Below, in pieces: positions 23,340 through 31,353 of a DNA stretch of 33,542 nucleotides (position 1 is the stretch's first letter; the number at the start of each line of letters is the position of its first letter). Where the stretch lies: contig JBAUHN010000244.1 in the NCBI GenBank assembly GCA_049680295.1, positions 1-33,542 of the forward strand. Reading direction: 5' to 3'. The notes beneath the pieces are model-generated. The model had not been told where the DNA came from and ran no database searches. It worked only from the letters and a program-made list of their open reading frames with translations. The position numbers and the translations under genes were made by a program. This stretch comes from JBAUHN01 sp049680295 (GTDB taxonomy: Bacteria; Pseudomonadota; Alphaproteobacteria; Rhodobacterales; Rhodobacteraceae).

Positions 23340-23828
23340 ATGACAATAACCGCAGGCGATACGCTTCCCGACGCAACGCTGAATGTCATGGGTGATGACG
23401 GGCCATCCACCGTGACACTGTCAGACAAATTGAAAGGACGCAAAGTTGTGATTTTTGGCTTGCCCGGCGCCTATACTGGCACCTGCCATTCCGCGCATGT
23501 GCCCAGCTTTATCCGCACCAAGGATCAGTTTGATGCCAAAGGCGTAGATGAGATTATTTGCCTGTCCGTCAACGACCCTTTCGTGATGAAAGCCTGGGGC
23601 GAAGCCACCGGCGCGACGGCGGCCGGAATCACGATGCTCGGCGATGCCGAAAGCGCATTCACCAAAGCGATCGGTATGGATTTCAGCGCGCCGCCTGCCG
23701 GCCTTGTGTCGCGATCCAAACGTTATGCAATGCTGGTTGATGACGGCAAAGTCACGCTGTTGCAGCAAGAAGAAAGCCCTGGCGTGTGCGATGTGTCCGG
23801 CGGCGAAAGCCTGCTCGCGTCCATGTAG
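23340..23828 (+). CDS. Peroxiredoxin, Prx5/redoxin family
   Basis: A 162-residue thiol peroxidase of the Prx5 subfamily. The peroxidatic cysteine C49 lies in PGAYTGTCHSAHVP, which fits the P-x3-T-x2-C motif. A second cysteine C150 in SPGVCDVSGGESLL is at the place of the resolving cysteine in atypical two-cysteine enzymes. It would reduce hydrogen peroxide and alkyl hydroperoxides in the cytosol with thioredoxin or glutaredoxin. AAAGG lies about 8 bases before the ATG. It is divergent from the flavoprotein gene, with a palindromic site between them, and is closed by a strong terminator. Confidence 0.92.
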   Translation: MTITAGDTLPDATLNVMGDDGPSTVTLSDKLKGRKVVIFGLPGAYTGTCHSAHVPSFIRTKDQFDAKGVDEIICLSVNDPFVMKAWGEATGATAAGITMLGDAESAFTKAIGMDFSAPPAGLVSRSKRYAMLVDDGKVTLLQQEESPGVCDVSGGESLLASM

Positions 23829-23850
23829 GATCTGCTCTCACTTTGGGATC

Positions 23851-23886
23851 AAGGCCGGGCTGCGACACCGCGACCCGGCCTTTTCA
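23851..23886 (+). terminator. Rho-independent terminator of the peroxiredoxin gene
   Basis: A perfect 9-bp stem AAGGCCGGG/CCCGGCCTT with a 14-base loop, inside which GCG/CGC can also pair, followed by TTC on top of the T-rich arm end. It lies 22 bases after the stop. The convergent phhB gene ends 41 bases further on and may share it. Confidence 0.75.
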
Positions 23887-23922
23887 TACTCATTGACGCG
23901 AAACGCTCCAATCCACCGAAAC

Positions 23923-24219
23923 CTATCCAGCTAAACTGTCCATTTTTCGGGCCAGTTTAGCGTCACGCGCGCTTAGCCCATCTACGTCATGCGACGTCAA
24001 AACCACCTCGACGCGGTTGTATACGTTGCGCCATTCCGGGTGATGATCCCACTTGTCAGCCCAGATTGCCACGCGCGTCATCCAGCCGAACGCATCTGCA
24101 AAATCGGCGAATTTGAAGGTCTTTCTTATGGCGTCACGACCATCCTGCATTGCCCATCCGTTGCCGAACAGCGGCTCCAACAGTGGCCCGCGTGTTTCCT
24201 CGCTTAGTCGCTCGCTCAT
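23923..24219 (-). CDS. phhB: 4a-hydroxytetrahydrobiopterin dehydratase (PCD/DCoH)
   Basis: A 98-residue pterin-4a-carbinolamine dehydratase. The family residues are visible: H59/H60 in KWDHHPEWRNVYN and H77 in TSHDVDGLSARD, the histidine trio of the active site. It recycles the hydroxylated pterin made by aromatic amino acid hydroxylases. No phenylalanine hydroxylase gene is in this window, so the partner may be elsewhere or the enzyme may serve another pterin pathway. It is the last gene of the RidA-GDPD-acyltransferase-PCD run. Its ATG overlaps the acyltransferase stop by 4 bases. Confidence 0.93.
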   Translation of the reverse strand: MSERLSEETRGPLLEPLFGNGWAMQDGRDAIRKTFKFADFADAFGWMTRVAIWADKWDHHPEWRNVYNRVEVVLTSHDVDGLSARDAKLARKMDSLAG

Positions 24220-25403
24220 TCCTGCTCCTCAATCTGGACCCGTTTGAAGGGCCCGTATTCCGTCAGTATTTCGATCTCTTCTTCAACAGCCGCACGTTCA
24301 GCTTTCAGATAGCTGCTGACAGCATCCGAAAAGCCCTTTTCGCGCATCCAATGCAATGAAAATGTCGGGTGCGGCAAGTATCCTCGCGCCAGCTTATGTT
24401 CGCCTTGCGCGCCAGCTTCTACCCGGTCCAGTCCACGTGCAATGGCTGCATCAATCGCCTGATAGTAACACAGCTCAAAATGCAGGCAGGGATGGTGTTC
24501 GCTGCATCCCCAATATCGGCCATAAAGTGCCTGCGCGCCAACAAAGTTCAGCGCCCCCGCCACCCAGCGCCCGTCACGTTCAGCCAGAACAAGGATAATG
24601 TCGTTACGCAATGTGTCCTGTGCGATATCGAAAAATTCACGCGTCAGATAGGGCGTTCCCCATTTGCGCGCGCCGGTATCTTGATAAAACCGCCAAAATG
24701 CATCCCAATGCTCTGGGCGCAATGCGTCGCCCGAAAATTGTTGGATTGTCCCGCCAAACCCTTGCGCCTGGGCGCGTTCCTTGCGGATGTTTTTTCGTTT
24801 GCGTGAACTCAGCGTCGCCAGAAAATCGTCAAAACTGCCGTAGCCGTTGTCGCGCCAGTGAAACTGCTGCGTTTTGCGCACCAGCAGCCCCAGGTTTTCT
24901 CCGATCTCAGCCTCAGCCTCGGTGCAGAACGTCGCATGGAGCGACGACAGGTTGTTGTTGCCAGCCAGTTGCACCGCGCCCTGAATAAGGGCCGAAATCC
25001 CGGTTTCCAAGAAATCCGGAGCGACCAGAAAGCGGCGGCCCGTTGCCGGTGTGTGGGGCACTGCGATCTGCAATTTCGGATAATAACGGCCGCCTGCGCG
25101 CTCATAGGCCTGCGCCCAATTGTGGTCAAAAATATATTCGCCCTGCGAATGCGATTTGGCATACATCGGCGCCACGCCGATCAATTGATCTTCGATGCAG
25201 GCGGCCAGATATTGCGGCTGCCATCCGGTTCCAGCGCCAACACTGCCGCTGTCCTCCAACGCCTTGAGGAACCTGTGGGTTGTAAACGGATCGTCAGGCC
25301 GCCCACCCGTTGCCGCCTCTGGGCACGCACAGGCATCCCAGTCGACCGCCGCAATTTGGCCAAGCGACGTCAGAACCCGTATCTCGACCGCATGTTCGTG
25401 CAT
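24216..25403 (-). CDS. FemAB/DUF482-type GNAT acyltransferase
   Basis: A 395-residue protein of the COG3146 'peptidoglycan biosynthesis/recognition' family, with a double GNAT/FemAB-like fold. Recognisable blocks are DDPFTTHRFLKALEDSGS near residue 35, FDHNWAQAYERAGGRYYPKL near 95, LSSRKRKNIRKERAQAQ near 190, and the C-terminal CLHFELCYYQAIDAAIARGL then GAQGEHKLARGY. The biochemical substrate is not established. Two adjacent ATGs at 25406 and 25403 are possible; AGGA is 3 and 6 bases away respectively, favouring 25403. The frame runs further upstream into the GDPD gene but without a credible start. phhB overlaps its stop by 4 bases. Confidence 0.87.
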   Translation of the reverse strand: MHEHAVEIRVLTSLGQIAAVDWDACACPEAATGGRPDDPFTTHRFLKALEDSGSVGAGTGWQPQYLAACIEDQLIGVAPMYAKSHSQGEYIFDHNWAQAYERAGGRYYPKLQIAVPHTPATGRRFLVAPDFLETGISALIQGAVQLAGNNNLSSLHATFCTEAEAEIGENLGLLVRKTQQFHWRDNGYGSFDDFLATLSSRKRKNIRKERAQAQGFGGTIQQFSGDALRPEHWDAFWRFYQDTGARKWGTPYLTREFFDIAQDTLRNDIILVLAERDGRWVAGALNFVGAQALYGRYWGCSEHHPCLHFELCYYQAIDAAIARGLDRVEAGAQGEHKLARGYLPHPTFSLHWMREKGFSDAVSSYLKAERAAVEEEIEILTEYGPFKRVQIEEQE

Positions 25404-25452
25404 CATATTTCCTAGTTTGACCCTGTCTAACCTGTGGTCAAACACCGCCGCT

Positions 25453-26220
25453 TCAAGTCGGAATCTCTGCGAGATAGCATTCAAAAGTGATATTGTCGGC
25501 AATTCGGCGGGCCGCGACCTCTTGTGCTGCGGATTTTACCGTCCAACACAGAATCTTTGCCCCCGCGTCCCGCAATTGTGCAATCCGGTTTCGGTACAGA
25601 TCATCGACTTCGTGGCTGACGAAACTGGCGCCACAGCGGTCATAATCAGGTATCTCGCGCAGCCGGTCGCAAGTTGCCGCAGGTAACGGCCAGGCGTCAT
25701 AACGATAGGCACTTGTGACCAAACCGCGCGGAACGTTAGGCAACAGTTCAGCCATCAGCGCCACACTGTTGGGATTGAAAGACATCAGCGCCACGGGCCC
25801 AGTGTAACCCATAAGCGCCGTCGCTGTCGCCTGTTCCAGCGGCCCGATATCTGTTCCCATACCGCCATCCTGATCCTTTATTTCGATCAAAAGCGCTGCC
25901 CGTCCGTCCACCAGATCAAGAATCCCGCGCAAGTCGGGGACACCCTCTTCGCCGCCCGTTAACGCAATTTGTGACAAAGCACCTGCAGCGCGCGCCCTGA
26001 CGGCGCCCTTTTCCGTCGTCAGCCGTTCCAGCGCGTAGTCGTGAAAAACCATGGCCTGATTATCGGCGCTAAGCTGCACGTCAATTTCAATGCCATACCC
26101 GGCTGCAATTGCTGCACGAATAGCCGCGCGACTGTTTTCAGGGCGGCTATCCGTGACATCGTGCAACGCCCGGTGCGCCAACGGAGCAGACAGGAATTCA
26201 GCCGGTAGTTTCGGGCTCAT
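25453..26220 (-). CDS. Glycerophosphodiester phosphodiesterase
   Basis: A 255-residue TIM-barrel enzyme that hydrolyses glycerophosphodiesters, products of phospholipid breakdown, to glycerol-3-phosphate and an alcohol. Family motifs are LAHRALHD with the first catalytic histidine, PENSRAAI, GIEIDVQLSAD with metal-binding acids, VFHDYALERLT with the second histidine, and LLIEIKDQ. No signal peptide is seen, so it is probably cytosolic like UgpQ. It starts inside the ridA stop codon (4-base ATGA overlap), and the acyltransferase gene follows 49 bases downstream. Phosphate scavenging is a plausible but unproven role. Confidence 0.92.
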   Translation of the reverse strand: MSPKLPAEFLSAPLAHRALHDVTDSRPENSRAAIRAAIAAGYGIEIDVQLSADNQAMVFHDYALERLTTEKGAVRARAAGALSQIALTGGEEGVPDLRGILDLVDGRAALLIEIKDQDGGMGTDIGPLEQATATALMGYTGPVALMSFNPNSVALMAELLPNVPRGLVTSAYRYDAWPLPAATCDRLREIPDYDRCGASFVSHEVDDLYRNRIAQLRDAGAKILCWTVKSAAQEVAARRIADNITFECYLAEIPT

Positions 26221-26675
26221 TTGATCTCAAAGATACCTTCGATTTCGACCGCGACGCCAAACGGCAAGGACGCGGCAGACACGGCCGAACGCGAATGACG
26301 ACCCGCATCGCCCAACGCTTCGACCAGAAAGTCCGACGCCCCGTTTATGACTTTGGGTTGGTCTACAAACGCGGCCGTCGAATTCACAAAGCCTGTCAGT
26401 TTGACCACGCGCACCAGCCTATCAATGTCTCCGCCACAGGCTGCTTTCAATTGCGCCAACAGACTGATGGCACAGGCTTTGGCGGCCAAAGCGCCATCCT
26501 CAATACTCATCGTATCGCCCAGCCGCCCGACGATTATCCCGCCCGCATCGCTGGAGATTTGGCCCGAGACGAAAACCATATTGTTTGAAACGACATAAGG
26601 CACGTAGTTGGCCGCGGGTGCCGGAGCGTCTGGCAACGTCACGCCCAAGGTTTCCAAACGTTTAGAAATGCTCAT
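26217..26675 (-). CDS. RidA/YjgF family protein
   Basis: A 152-residue protein of the RidA (YjgF/YER057c/UK114) family. In true RidA this trimer hydrolyses reactive enamines and imines released by PLP enzymes. The family's key arginine and glutamate are present in SRSAVSAASLPFGVAVEIE, and FVSGQISSDAGG matches the N-terminal block. It is about 20 residues longer than E. coli RidA and belongs to a side branch, so deaminase activity is likely but not assured. AAAGGA lies about 9 bases before the ATG. It heads a run with GDPD, acyltransferase and PCD genes, 73 bases after the HlyD-type gene. Confidence 0.9.
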   Translation of the reverse strand: MSISKRLETLGVTLPDAPAPAANYVPYVVSNNMVFVSGQISSDAGGIIVGRLGDTMSIEDGALAAKACAISLLAQLKAACGGDIDRLVRVVKLTGFVNSTAAFVDQPKVINGASDFLVEALGDAGRHSRSAVSAASLPFGVAVEIEGIFEIK

Positions 26676-26748
26676 CAGCTAGGGTCCTTTAAGAAATTGA
26701 TTCTCAACGGACGCTAACGGGCTTGGGCCGGGACGAAAAGAGCAGGCA

Positions 26749-28050
26749 TCAGGTTTCGCGAAATGCTTTTGCAAAATAGTCGATCAACGGCTTTGCAAGA
26801 TACGCCAATGGAGATCGTTCACCGGTTCGAAAATAGACATCCACCGGCATTCCGGGAATGAGCGGCGCGCGCGCCGGTAGTTTACTGCGTTCATCGGCAT
26901 TCAAAGCGATTTCAACCCTGTAATAGTTCTCCTTTGTTGACGGATTCTCGATCGCATCGGCAGATACGCCGACGACCCGCCCGGATAATTCCGGCGTCTT
27001 GGATTGATCAAGCGACGACAACCTAAGGATGACTGGTTGATCACGGCTGATTTCGTCGACATCGGTAACGGCGACCCGCGACACAATGATCAAAGGTCGG
27101 TCTTGCGGGACAAGATACATGATCGGTTCTGCGGCGCGAACGACGGATCGCGGCGCGAACACCTGCATGCCATAGATCACGCCCGAAACCGGCGCGCGAA
27201 TCTCCAACCCCTGCAATTCTGATTGTAAAATGCCACGCTGTTGGCGCAGTTCAAGTTCGCGATATCGCAAATCTCTCAGCCGGGTGATCGCTTCTTCGCG
27301 GGCGACTGTCACAATCTTAAGACCTTCGACCTCGATCTCGGATATTCGGACCTCAGCCTCGGCGCGGTTGGCATCCAATTCTCCCATTGATCCTTTGAGT
27401 CGCGCCATTTCTCGTTGCAAATCCATGACCGTTACCGACTGTATCAACCCGATACTCAAAAGTTTCCTTTCGCTTTGCAGGCGTTTTTCGATCAAATCCA
27501 CCTGTTCGCGCAACGCCGCGTGCTGCGCATCCATGCCGACAATCTGGTTTCGAACCTGATCGCGCCTTTTGATAAGTTGCTGGTGTTTGCGCGCATTCGT
27601 GTCGCGCCGCGCTGCAAACAAATTTCGCTGCCCTGTAATTTGCTCAAGAACCTCGGCGTTTGCCTGCCCTGCTTCGATCAAATCCGCTGGAAATTTGATG
27701 TCGGGCTTTTGGTCACGCTCCGCAATCAATCGACTGCGCCTTGCCATGAGTTCAAATAACTGGCCGTCGGCCGCCTCCAAACGGGATTTGACCCTAGAAT
27801 TGTCAAATCTTATCAGCAGTTCGCCTGCTTTTACCGTGTCGCCTTCGGTTGCAAGTATATGCGATACAGTGCCGCCTGTTTCGTGCTGAATAATTTGGCG
27901 GTTCCGCTCCACCTCAATCCGGCCAGAAGCAACGACCGCGCTGGATATGCCTGCTAAAACTGCCCATGCGCCAAAGCCTACGACCAGCACCGCCAGTGCG
28001 GCGAACCCAAGGGTGACCGGGCGTCGAGCGGAACAGAATAGATCACTCAT
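26749..28050 (-). CDS. HlyD-family type I secretion adaptor (membrane fusion protein)
   Basis: A 433-residue periplasmic adaptor of the PrtE/PrsE group. One N-terminal transmembrane helix (residues about 12-35) is followed by the first lipoyl half-motif near HETGGTVSHILATEGDTVKAG. A long coiled-coil (about residues 90-290) is rich in arginine, glutamate and leucine, then a second lipoyl half and a beta-barrel domain (IRAPVSGVIYGMQVF). The C-terminal VYFRTGERSPLAYLAKPL is typical of type I adaptors. It bridges the ABC exporter and an outer-membrane TolC channel. Its ATG overlaps the exporter's stop by 4 bases. No TolC gene is in the window. Confidence 0.93.
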   Translation of the reverse strand: MSDLFCSARRPVTLGFAALAVLVVGFGAWAVLAGISSAVVASGRIEVERNRQIIQHETGGTVSHILATEGDTVKAGELLIRFDNSRVKSRLEAADGQLFELMARRSRLIAERDQKPDIKFPADLIEAGQANAEVLEQITGQRNLFAARRDTNARKHQQLIKRRDQVRNQIVGMDAQHAALREQVDLIEKRLQSERKLLSIGLIQSVTVMDLQREMARLKGSMGELDANRAEAEVRISEIEVEGLKIVTVAREEAITRLRDLRYRELELRQQRGILQSELQGLEIRAPVSGVIYGMQVFAPRSVVRAAEPIMYLVPQDRPLIIVSRVAVTDVDEISRDQPVILRLSSLDQSKTPELSGRVVGVSADAIENPSTKENYYRVEIALNADERSKLPARAPLIPGMPVDVYFRTGERSPLAYLAKPLIDYFAKAFRET

Positions 28051-29783
28051 GCGACGGCAACCTGCGTCGATGGCGGTGTCTGGAACTGCTGGTGGTTTTT
28101 TACCATTCCTGCCAGCACTTCATCTTTGGGGCCAAACGCCATGCGCGCGCCATTGTTGAGCACCAGCAACTGGTCGCATTCCTGGATCGCCGCAGGTCGG
28201 TGCGCCATAACCAAAACTGACCGGCCATCGGCTTTCAAAGCCCGGATCGCCTGGTTTAGGGCCTCACTGCCCACATTATCGAGGTTTGAATTTGGTTCAT
28301 CCAGCACGGTGATCACCGGATCATCATAAAGTGCGCGCGCCAGGCCAATCCGCTGCATCTGGCCGCCCGACAATCGCACCTGCCCACATGAAACCATGGT
28401 ATCGTATCCTTTTGGCAGGCCCAGGATCATGTCATGGGCAGCAGCAGCCCGGGCCGCAGCAACAACCTTTTCGTCGCAAGGGTTTGCGATCATCCGTGCG
28501 ATATTTTGCGCAATTGAGCCGTCAAAAAGCTGGACCCGTTGCGGCAGATAACCGATGTGCTGACCCAGAACCGTTTGATCAAACTGATCAAACGCAGCAC
28601 CATCCAAACGCAATGATCCGCCTGCGGGTGGCCACACCCCGGTCAATGCCCTTGCAAGTGTCGTTTTCCCCGATCCCGACGCGCCGATCACACCAACCGC
28701 CTGCCCCGGAGCCACGTCAAAACTGATCGCCTTGATTGACGCATGCTTTTGACCCGGTGGTACGACGGTCAGTGATTTTGCCGATAGGTTTGCCTTTGGT
28801 TTGGGCAAAGCCGTTTTGCGTGTTTCGGGTGCGACGGCGCCCAAAAGCTCGGATAAGTTTGCCCAAGCTGTGACAGCGCGCTGGACAACCGGCCATTGGT
28901 TCGCAACCTGTTCAATCGGGGCCAATGCGCGACCCAAAAGAATCGAGCCTGCAATCATCGCGCCCGCCGACAGTTCACCCTGCAGCACCAAATAGGCGCC
29001 CAAACCCAGCATCGCAGACTGCAAAAACATCCGCAGTGTCCGGGTCACTGACGAAAATGCACCCGTTGTGTCCACCGCGCGCAACTGCGCCCGGCACGCA
29101 GTTGACCTCGCCGTTTGCCAGTGATCAAAAACGGCCATCCGCATGCCCATGGCCTGAACTACCTCGGCTTCGATACGCATTTGGTCGGCAATCACCGCCG
29201 CTTCCTGCCCGGCTGTGCTGGCCTCTGATTGCGGATTGCGCGACATCGCCTGACTGAAAATTGCGATGGCAAATAGCAAAAAACCCCCAGCGACCGCCAA
29301 TGCCCCAAGAACCGGATGAAACAGAAAAATCCCTGCAAAAAATATCGGCATCCACGGGAGATCAAAACCCGCCAGCAAAGCGGGTGACGCAAGAAGACGT
29401 TGCACAGCTTCCAGATCGTCGAGGCCCGATTGTGTTTTCACATCAGGCGCTACCGCAGATTTGCGCACCACCGCGTCGAACACGCGGCGATCAAGATCCG
29501 CGTGAAATCTGGCACCCACGCGCGCCATGATGCGGCCCCGCGCATAGTCCAACACCCCCATGATCCCATACATAAAAACAACCAGCCCCGACAGGGCGAT
29601 CAATGTCGCAATGGACCCCGATCCAAGCACCCGATCATAGATCTGAAGCATATAAAGCGGGCCCGTGAACATCAGTAAATTCGCAAAAAGACTGAACAAT
29701 CCGACCGTCCAGAACAAGGGGCGACTGCGTCGCCGCACCGACGCGAGTTCGCGTTGACCAATTTCTACAAACGCTCTATGCAT
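28047..29783 (-). CDS. Type I secretion ABC exporter (PrtD-like permease/ATPase)
   Basis: A 578-residue half-transporter. An N-terminal transmembrane domain (residues about 30-300) is followed by the ATPase, with Walker A GASGSGKTT near residue 370, the Q-loop in GYLPQRVQLFDG, signature LSGGQMQRIGLARAL near 471, Walker B VITVLDEPNSN near 490, and the H-loop MAHRP. EPNSNLD in Walker B is characteristic of the PrtD/HasD exporters for RTX-type or protease substrates. There is no N-terminal C39 peptidase domain, so substrates would carry C-terminal secretion signals. AAAGG 5 bases before ATG 29783 sets the start; the frame continues 26 codons upstream without a ribosome-binding site. Confidence 0.93.
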   Translation of the reverse strand: MHRAFVEIGQRELASVRRRSRPLFWTVGLFSLFANLLMFTGPLYMLQIYDRVLGSGSIATLIALSGLVVFMYGIMGVLDYARGRIMARVGARFHADLDRRVFDAVVRKSAVAPDVKTQSGLDDLEAVQRLLASPALLAGFDLPWMPIFFAGIFLFHPVLGALAVAGGFLLFAIAIFSQAMSRNPQSEASTAGQEAAVIADQMRIEAEVVQAMGMRMAVFDHWQTARSTACRAQLRAVDTTGAFSSVTRTLRMFLQSAMLGLGAYLVLQGELSAGAMIAGSILLGRALAPIEQVANQWPVVQRAVTAWANLSELLGAVAPETRKTALPKPKANLSAKSLTVVPPGQKHASIKAISFDVAPGQAVGVIGASGSGKTTLARALTGVWPPAGGSLRLDGAAFDQFDQTVLGQHIGYLPQRVQLFDGSIAQNIARMIANPCDEKVVAAARAAAAHDMILGLPKGYDTMVSCGQVRLSGGQMQRIGLARALYDDPVITVLDEPNSNLDNVGSEALNQAIRALKADGRSVLVMAHRPAAIQECDQLLVLNNGARMAFGPKDEVLAGMVKNHQQFQTPPSTQVAVA

Positions 29784-29788
29784 GGGCA

Positions 29789-29793
29789 CCTTT
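29789..29793 (-). promoter_or_regulatory. Ribosome-binding site of the ABC exporter gene
   Basis: AAAGG (in GGAAAGG) on the minus strand, 5 bases before ATG 29783. It decides against the longer frame starting near 29861. Confidence 0.65.
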
Positions 29794-29971
29794 CCGCTGG
29801 TAACTTTTGCGTCAAGTATTGGCGGATGCGCCGACCTTTCCCTTCTGTCACTATTGGGCAAACGGGGGTTTCAACGAAGTGTAACATTGCAACAGCAACC
29901 TAAGCGTGTCATCTGGGCTTTGCTGCGAATTAAACTAGATATGCCAAAATTTGTTTAACGGGGGCTCGACT

Positions 29972-30745
29972 TTGCCAACTCTTGCATCTTTTATCAGGTC
30001 CGCCCGGAGCGCCGTCATGTTCGGCCTCTTTGCGCTTTTGGCAGCCTGCGCCACATCAAATTCAGATGTCACCCGCGCGCAGGGCATCCACGACCCCTTT
30101 GAGGCAGGCAATCGCAAAGTTCACGGATTCAATAAAGGTCTCGACAAAGAAATTATTCGGCCCGTGGCATACGGCTATGCCGCCGTGGTTCCTTTTGAAA
30201 TCCGGTCTGTTATCGGGAATTTTGCCGAAAACCTCTCGATGCCATCGGTGGTGGTCAATAGCCTGCTTCAGGGTGACCTGCGCGGCGCTGGCCTAAGCAC
30301 CGTCCGGTTTTTGTTTAACTCGACCATTGGCATCGGTGGTTTGGTAGATGCCGCCACTGAATTCAAAATTGACGAACACCAAACAGATTTCGGAGAAACT
30401 CTTGCCGTTTGGGGCGTAAAGGAAGGCGCTTATCTTGAGCTGCCACTGATCGGCCCATCGACGCAACGGGCCGCGGCAGGAAAAGTTGTCGATCTGTTCA
30501 CCAACCCGCTGAGCTATCAACTCAACAGCCCCGAAAAATACTACGGGCTCAGAGCGTCCGCGATGACGCGGCTAAGCGATCGGGCACGGTTTGGCGATAC
30601 AATTGATTCCGTGCTTTATGAAAGTGCCGACAGCTATGCTCAATCGCGTCTGATCTACCTGCAAAATCGCCGTTTTGAGCTGGGTACAGCGTCCGAAGGG
30701 GCAGACCCCTATTCTGATCCATATGAGGACCCTTATGCGCAATAG
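29972..30745 (+). CDS. mlaA: MlaA/VacJ-family outer-membrane lipoprotein
   Basis: A lipoprotein of about 257 residues that extracts mislocalised phospholipids from the outer leaflet of the outer membrane and hands them to MlaC. The lipobox is LLAACA. The family body includes HDPFEAGNRKVHGFNKGLD, LQGDLRGAGLSTVRFLFNST, DFGETLAVWGVKEGAYLELP and LSYQLNSPEKYYGLRAS. The C terminus is acidic (DPYSDPYEDPYAQ). Start: no ATG gives a normal signal peptide; ATG 30017 would leave no basic n-region. TTG 29972, 7 bases after GGGGG, yields MPTLASFIRSARSAV, which does, and TTG 29951 is another option. mlaC overlaps its 3' end by 11 bases. Confidence 0.88.
   Translation: MPTLASFIRSARSAVMFGLFALLAACATSNSDVTRAQGIHDPFEAGNRKVHGFNKGLDKEIIRPVAYGYAAVVPFEIRSVIGNFAENLSMPSVVVNSLLQGDLRGAGLSTVRFLFNSTIGIGGLVDAATEFKIDEHQTDFGETLAVWGVKEGAYLELPLIGPSTQRAAAGKVVDLFTNPLSYQLNSPEKYYGLRASAMTRLSDRARFGDTIDSVLYESADSYAQSRLIYLQNRRFELGTASEGADPYSDPYEDPYAQ
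30725..30729 (+). promoter_or_regulatory. Ribosome-binding site of mlaC inside mlaA
   Basis: GAGGA within the last codons of mlaA, 5 bases before ATG 30735. It favours this ATG over the one at 30723. Confidence 0.6.
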
Positions 30746-31331
30746 TCAGACACGTCGCACTTTTGTCGCAACCGCGGCCGCTTTTCTTTGCGCAGGCACC
30801 CCAGCCCTGGCGCTTAGTGAAAATCAGGCCCGGTCTTTGGTCGATTCTGTCGTTGCAGAAATCAACCGTGTAATTTCGTCCGGCAAGTCAGAATCCGCAA
30901 TGCTGCGCGACTTTGAGGCCTTGTTCAGTCGCTACGGCGATGTCCCGATCATGGCACAATATGCGCTTGGCAACGATGGGCGTTCGGCATCAGCCTCGCA
31001 AAAGAAAGCCTTTGCCAAAGCGTTTCAAGGCTACATTTCACGCAAATACGGCAAGCGGTTTCGCGAATTCATCGGCGGTCAAATTGAGGTGCAATCTGCG
31101 CGTCAGATCAAATCCGGGTATGAGGTCAAAACCAAGGCTATCTTGCGCGGGTCGGCCCCATTCGAGGTTACATTTCTGGTGTCCGATAAATCCGGGCGCG
31201 GAAAATTCTTCAATATGTTCATTGAAGGCGTGAACCTACTGCTGACGGAACGCACTGAAATCGGGTCGATGCTGGACCGACGCAAAGGCAATATTGACCA
31301 GCTTATCGCCGATCTGGCCGCAGCGTCTTAG
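30735..31331 (+). CDS. mlaC: MlaC/Ttg2D-family periplasmic phospholipid-binding protein
   Basis: A 198-residue periplasmic carrier that ferries phospholipid between MlaA at the outer membrane and the MlaFED complex at the inner membrane. The signal peptide begins MRNSQTRRTFVATAAAF and ends near PALA-LSEN. The twin arginine followed by a hydrophobic stretch looks like a Tat signal, although the motif is not perfect. The mature part matches MlaC in FQGYISRKYGKRFREF, VTFLVSDKSGRGKFFNMFIEGVNLL and ERTEIGSMLDRR. It overlaps mlaA by 11 bases. The MlaFED permease genes are not in the window. Its stop is 22 bases from the convergent penicillin-binding protein stop. Confidence 0.9.
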   Translation: MRNSQTRRTFVATAAAFLCAGTPALALSENQARSLVDSVVAEINRVISSGKSESAMLRDFEALFSRYGDVPIMAQYALGNDGRSASASQKKAFAKAFQGYISRKYGKRFREFIGGQIEVQSARQIKSGYEVKTKAILRGSAPFEVTFLVSDKSGRGKFFNMFIEGVNLLLTERTEIGSMLDRRKGNIDQLIADLAAAS

Positions 31332-31353
31332 ACAGCCTGCAAACGCTTCAGTC

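Noticed and set aside
26683..26705. AT-rich TTGAGAATCAATTTCTTAAA ahead of ridA, resembling an iron-responsive box
   Set aside because: Arm spacing and symmetry do not fit the Irr or Fur consensus. It may simply be part of a promoter.
29935..29940. TAGATA as a -10 element for mlaA
   Set aside because: No acceptable -35 hexamer lies 16-18 bases upstream, so a promoter cannot be supported from sequence alone.
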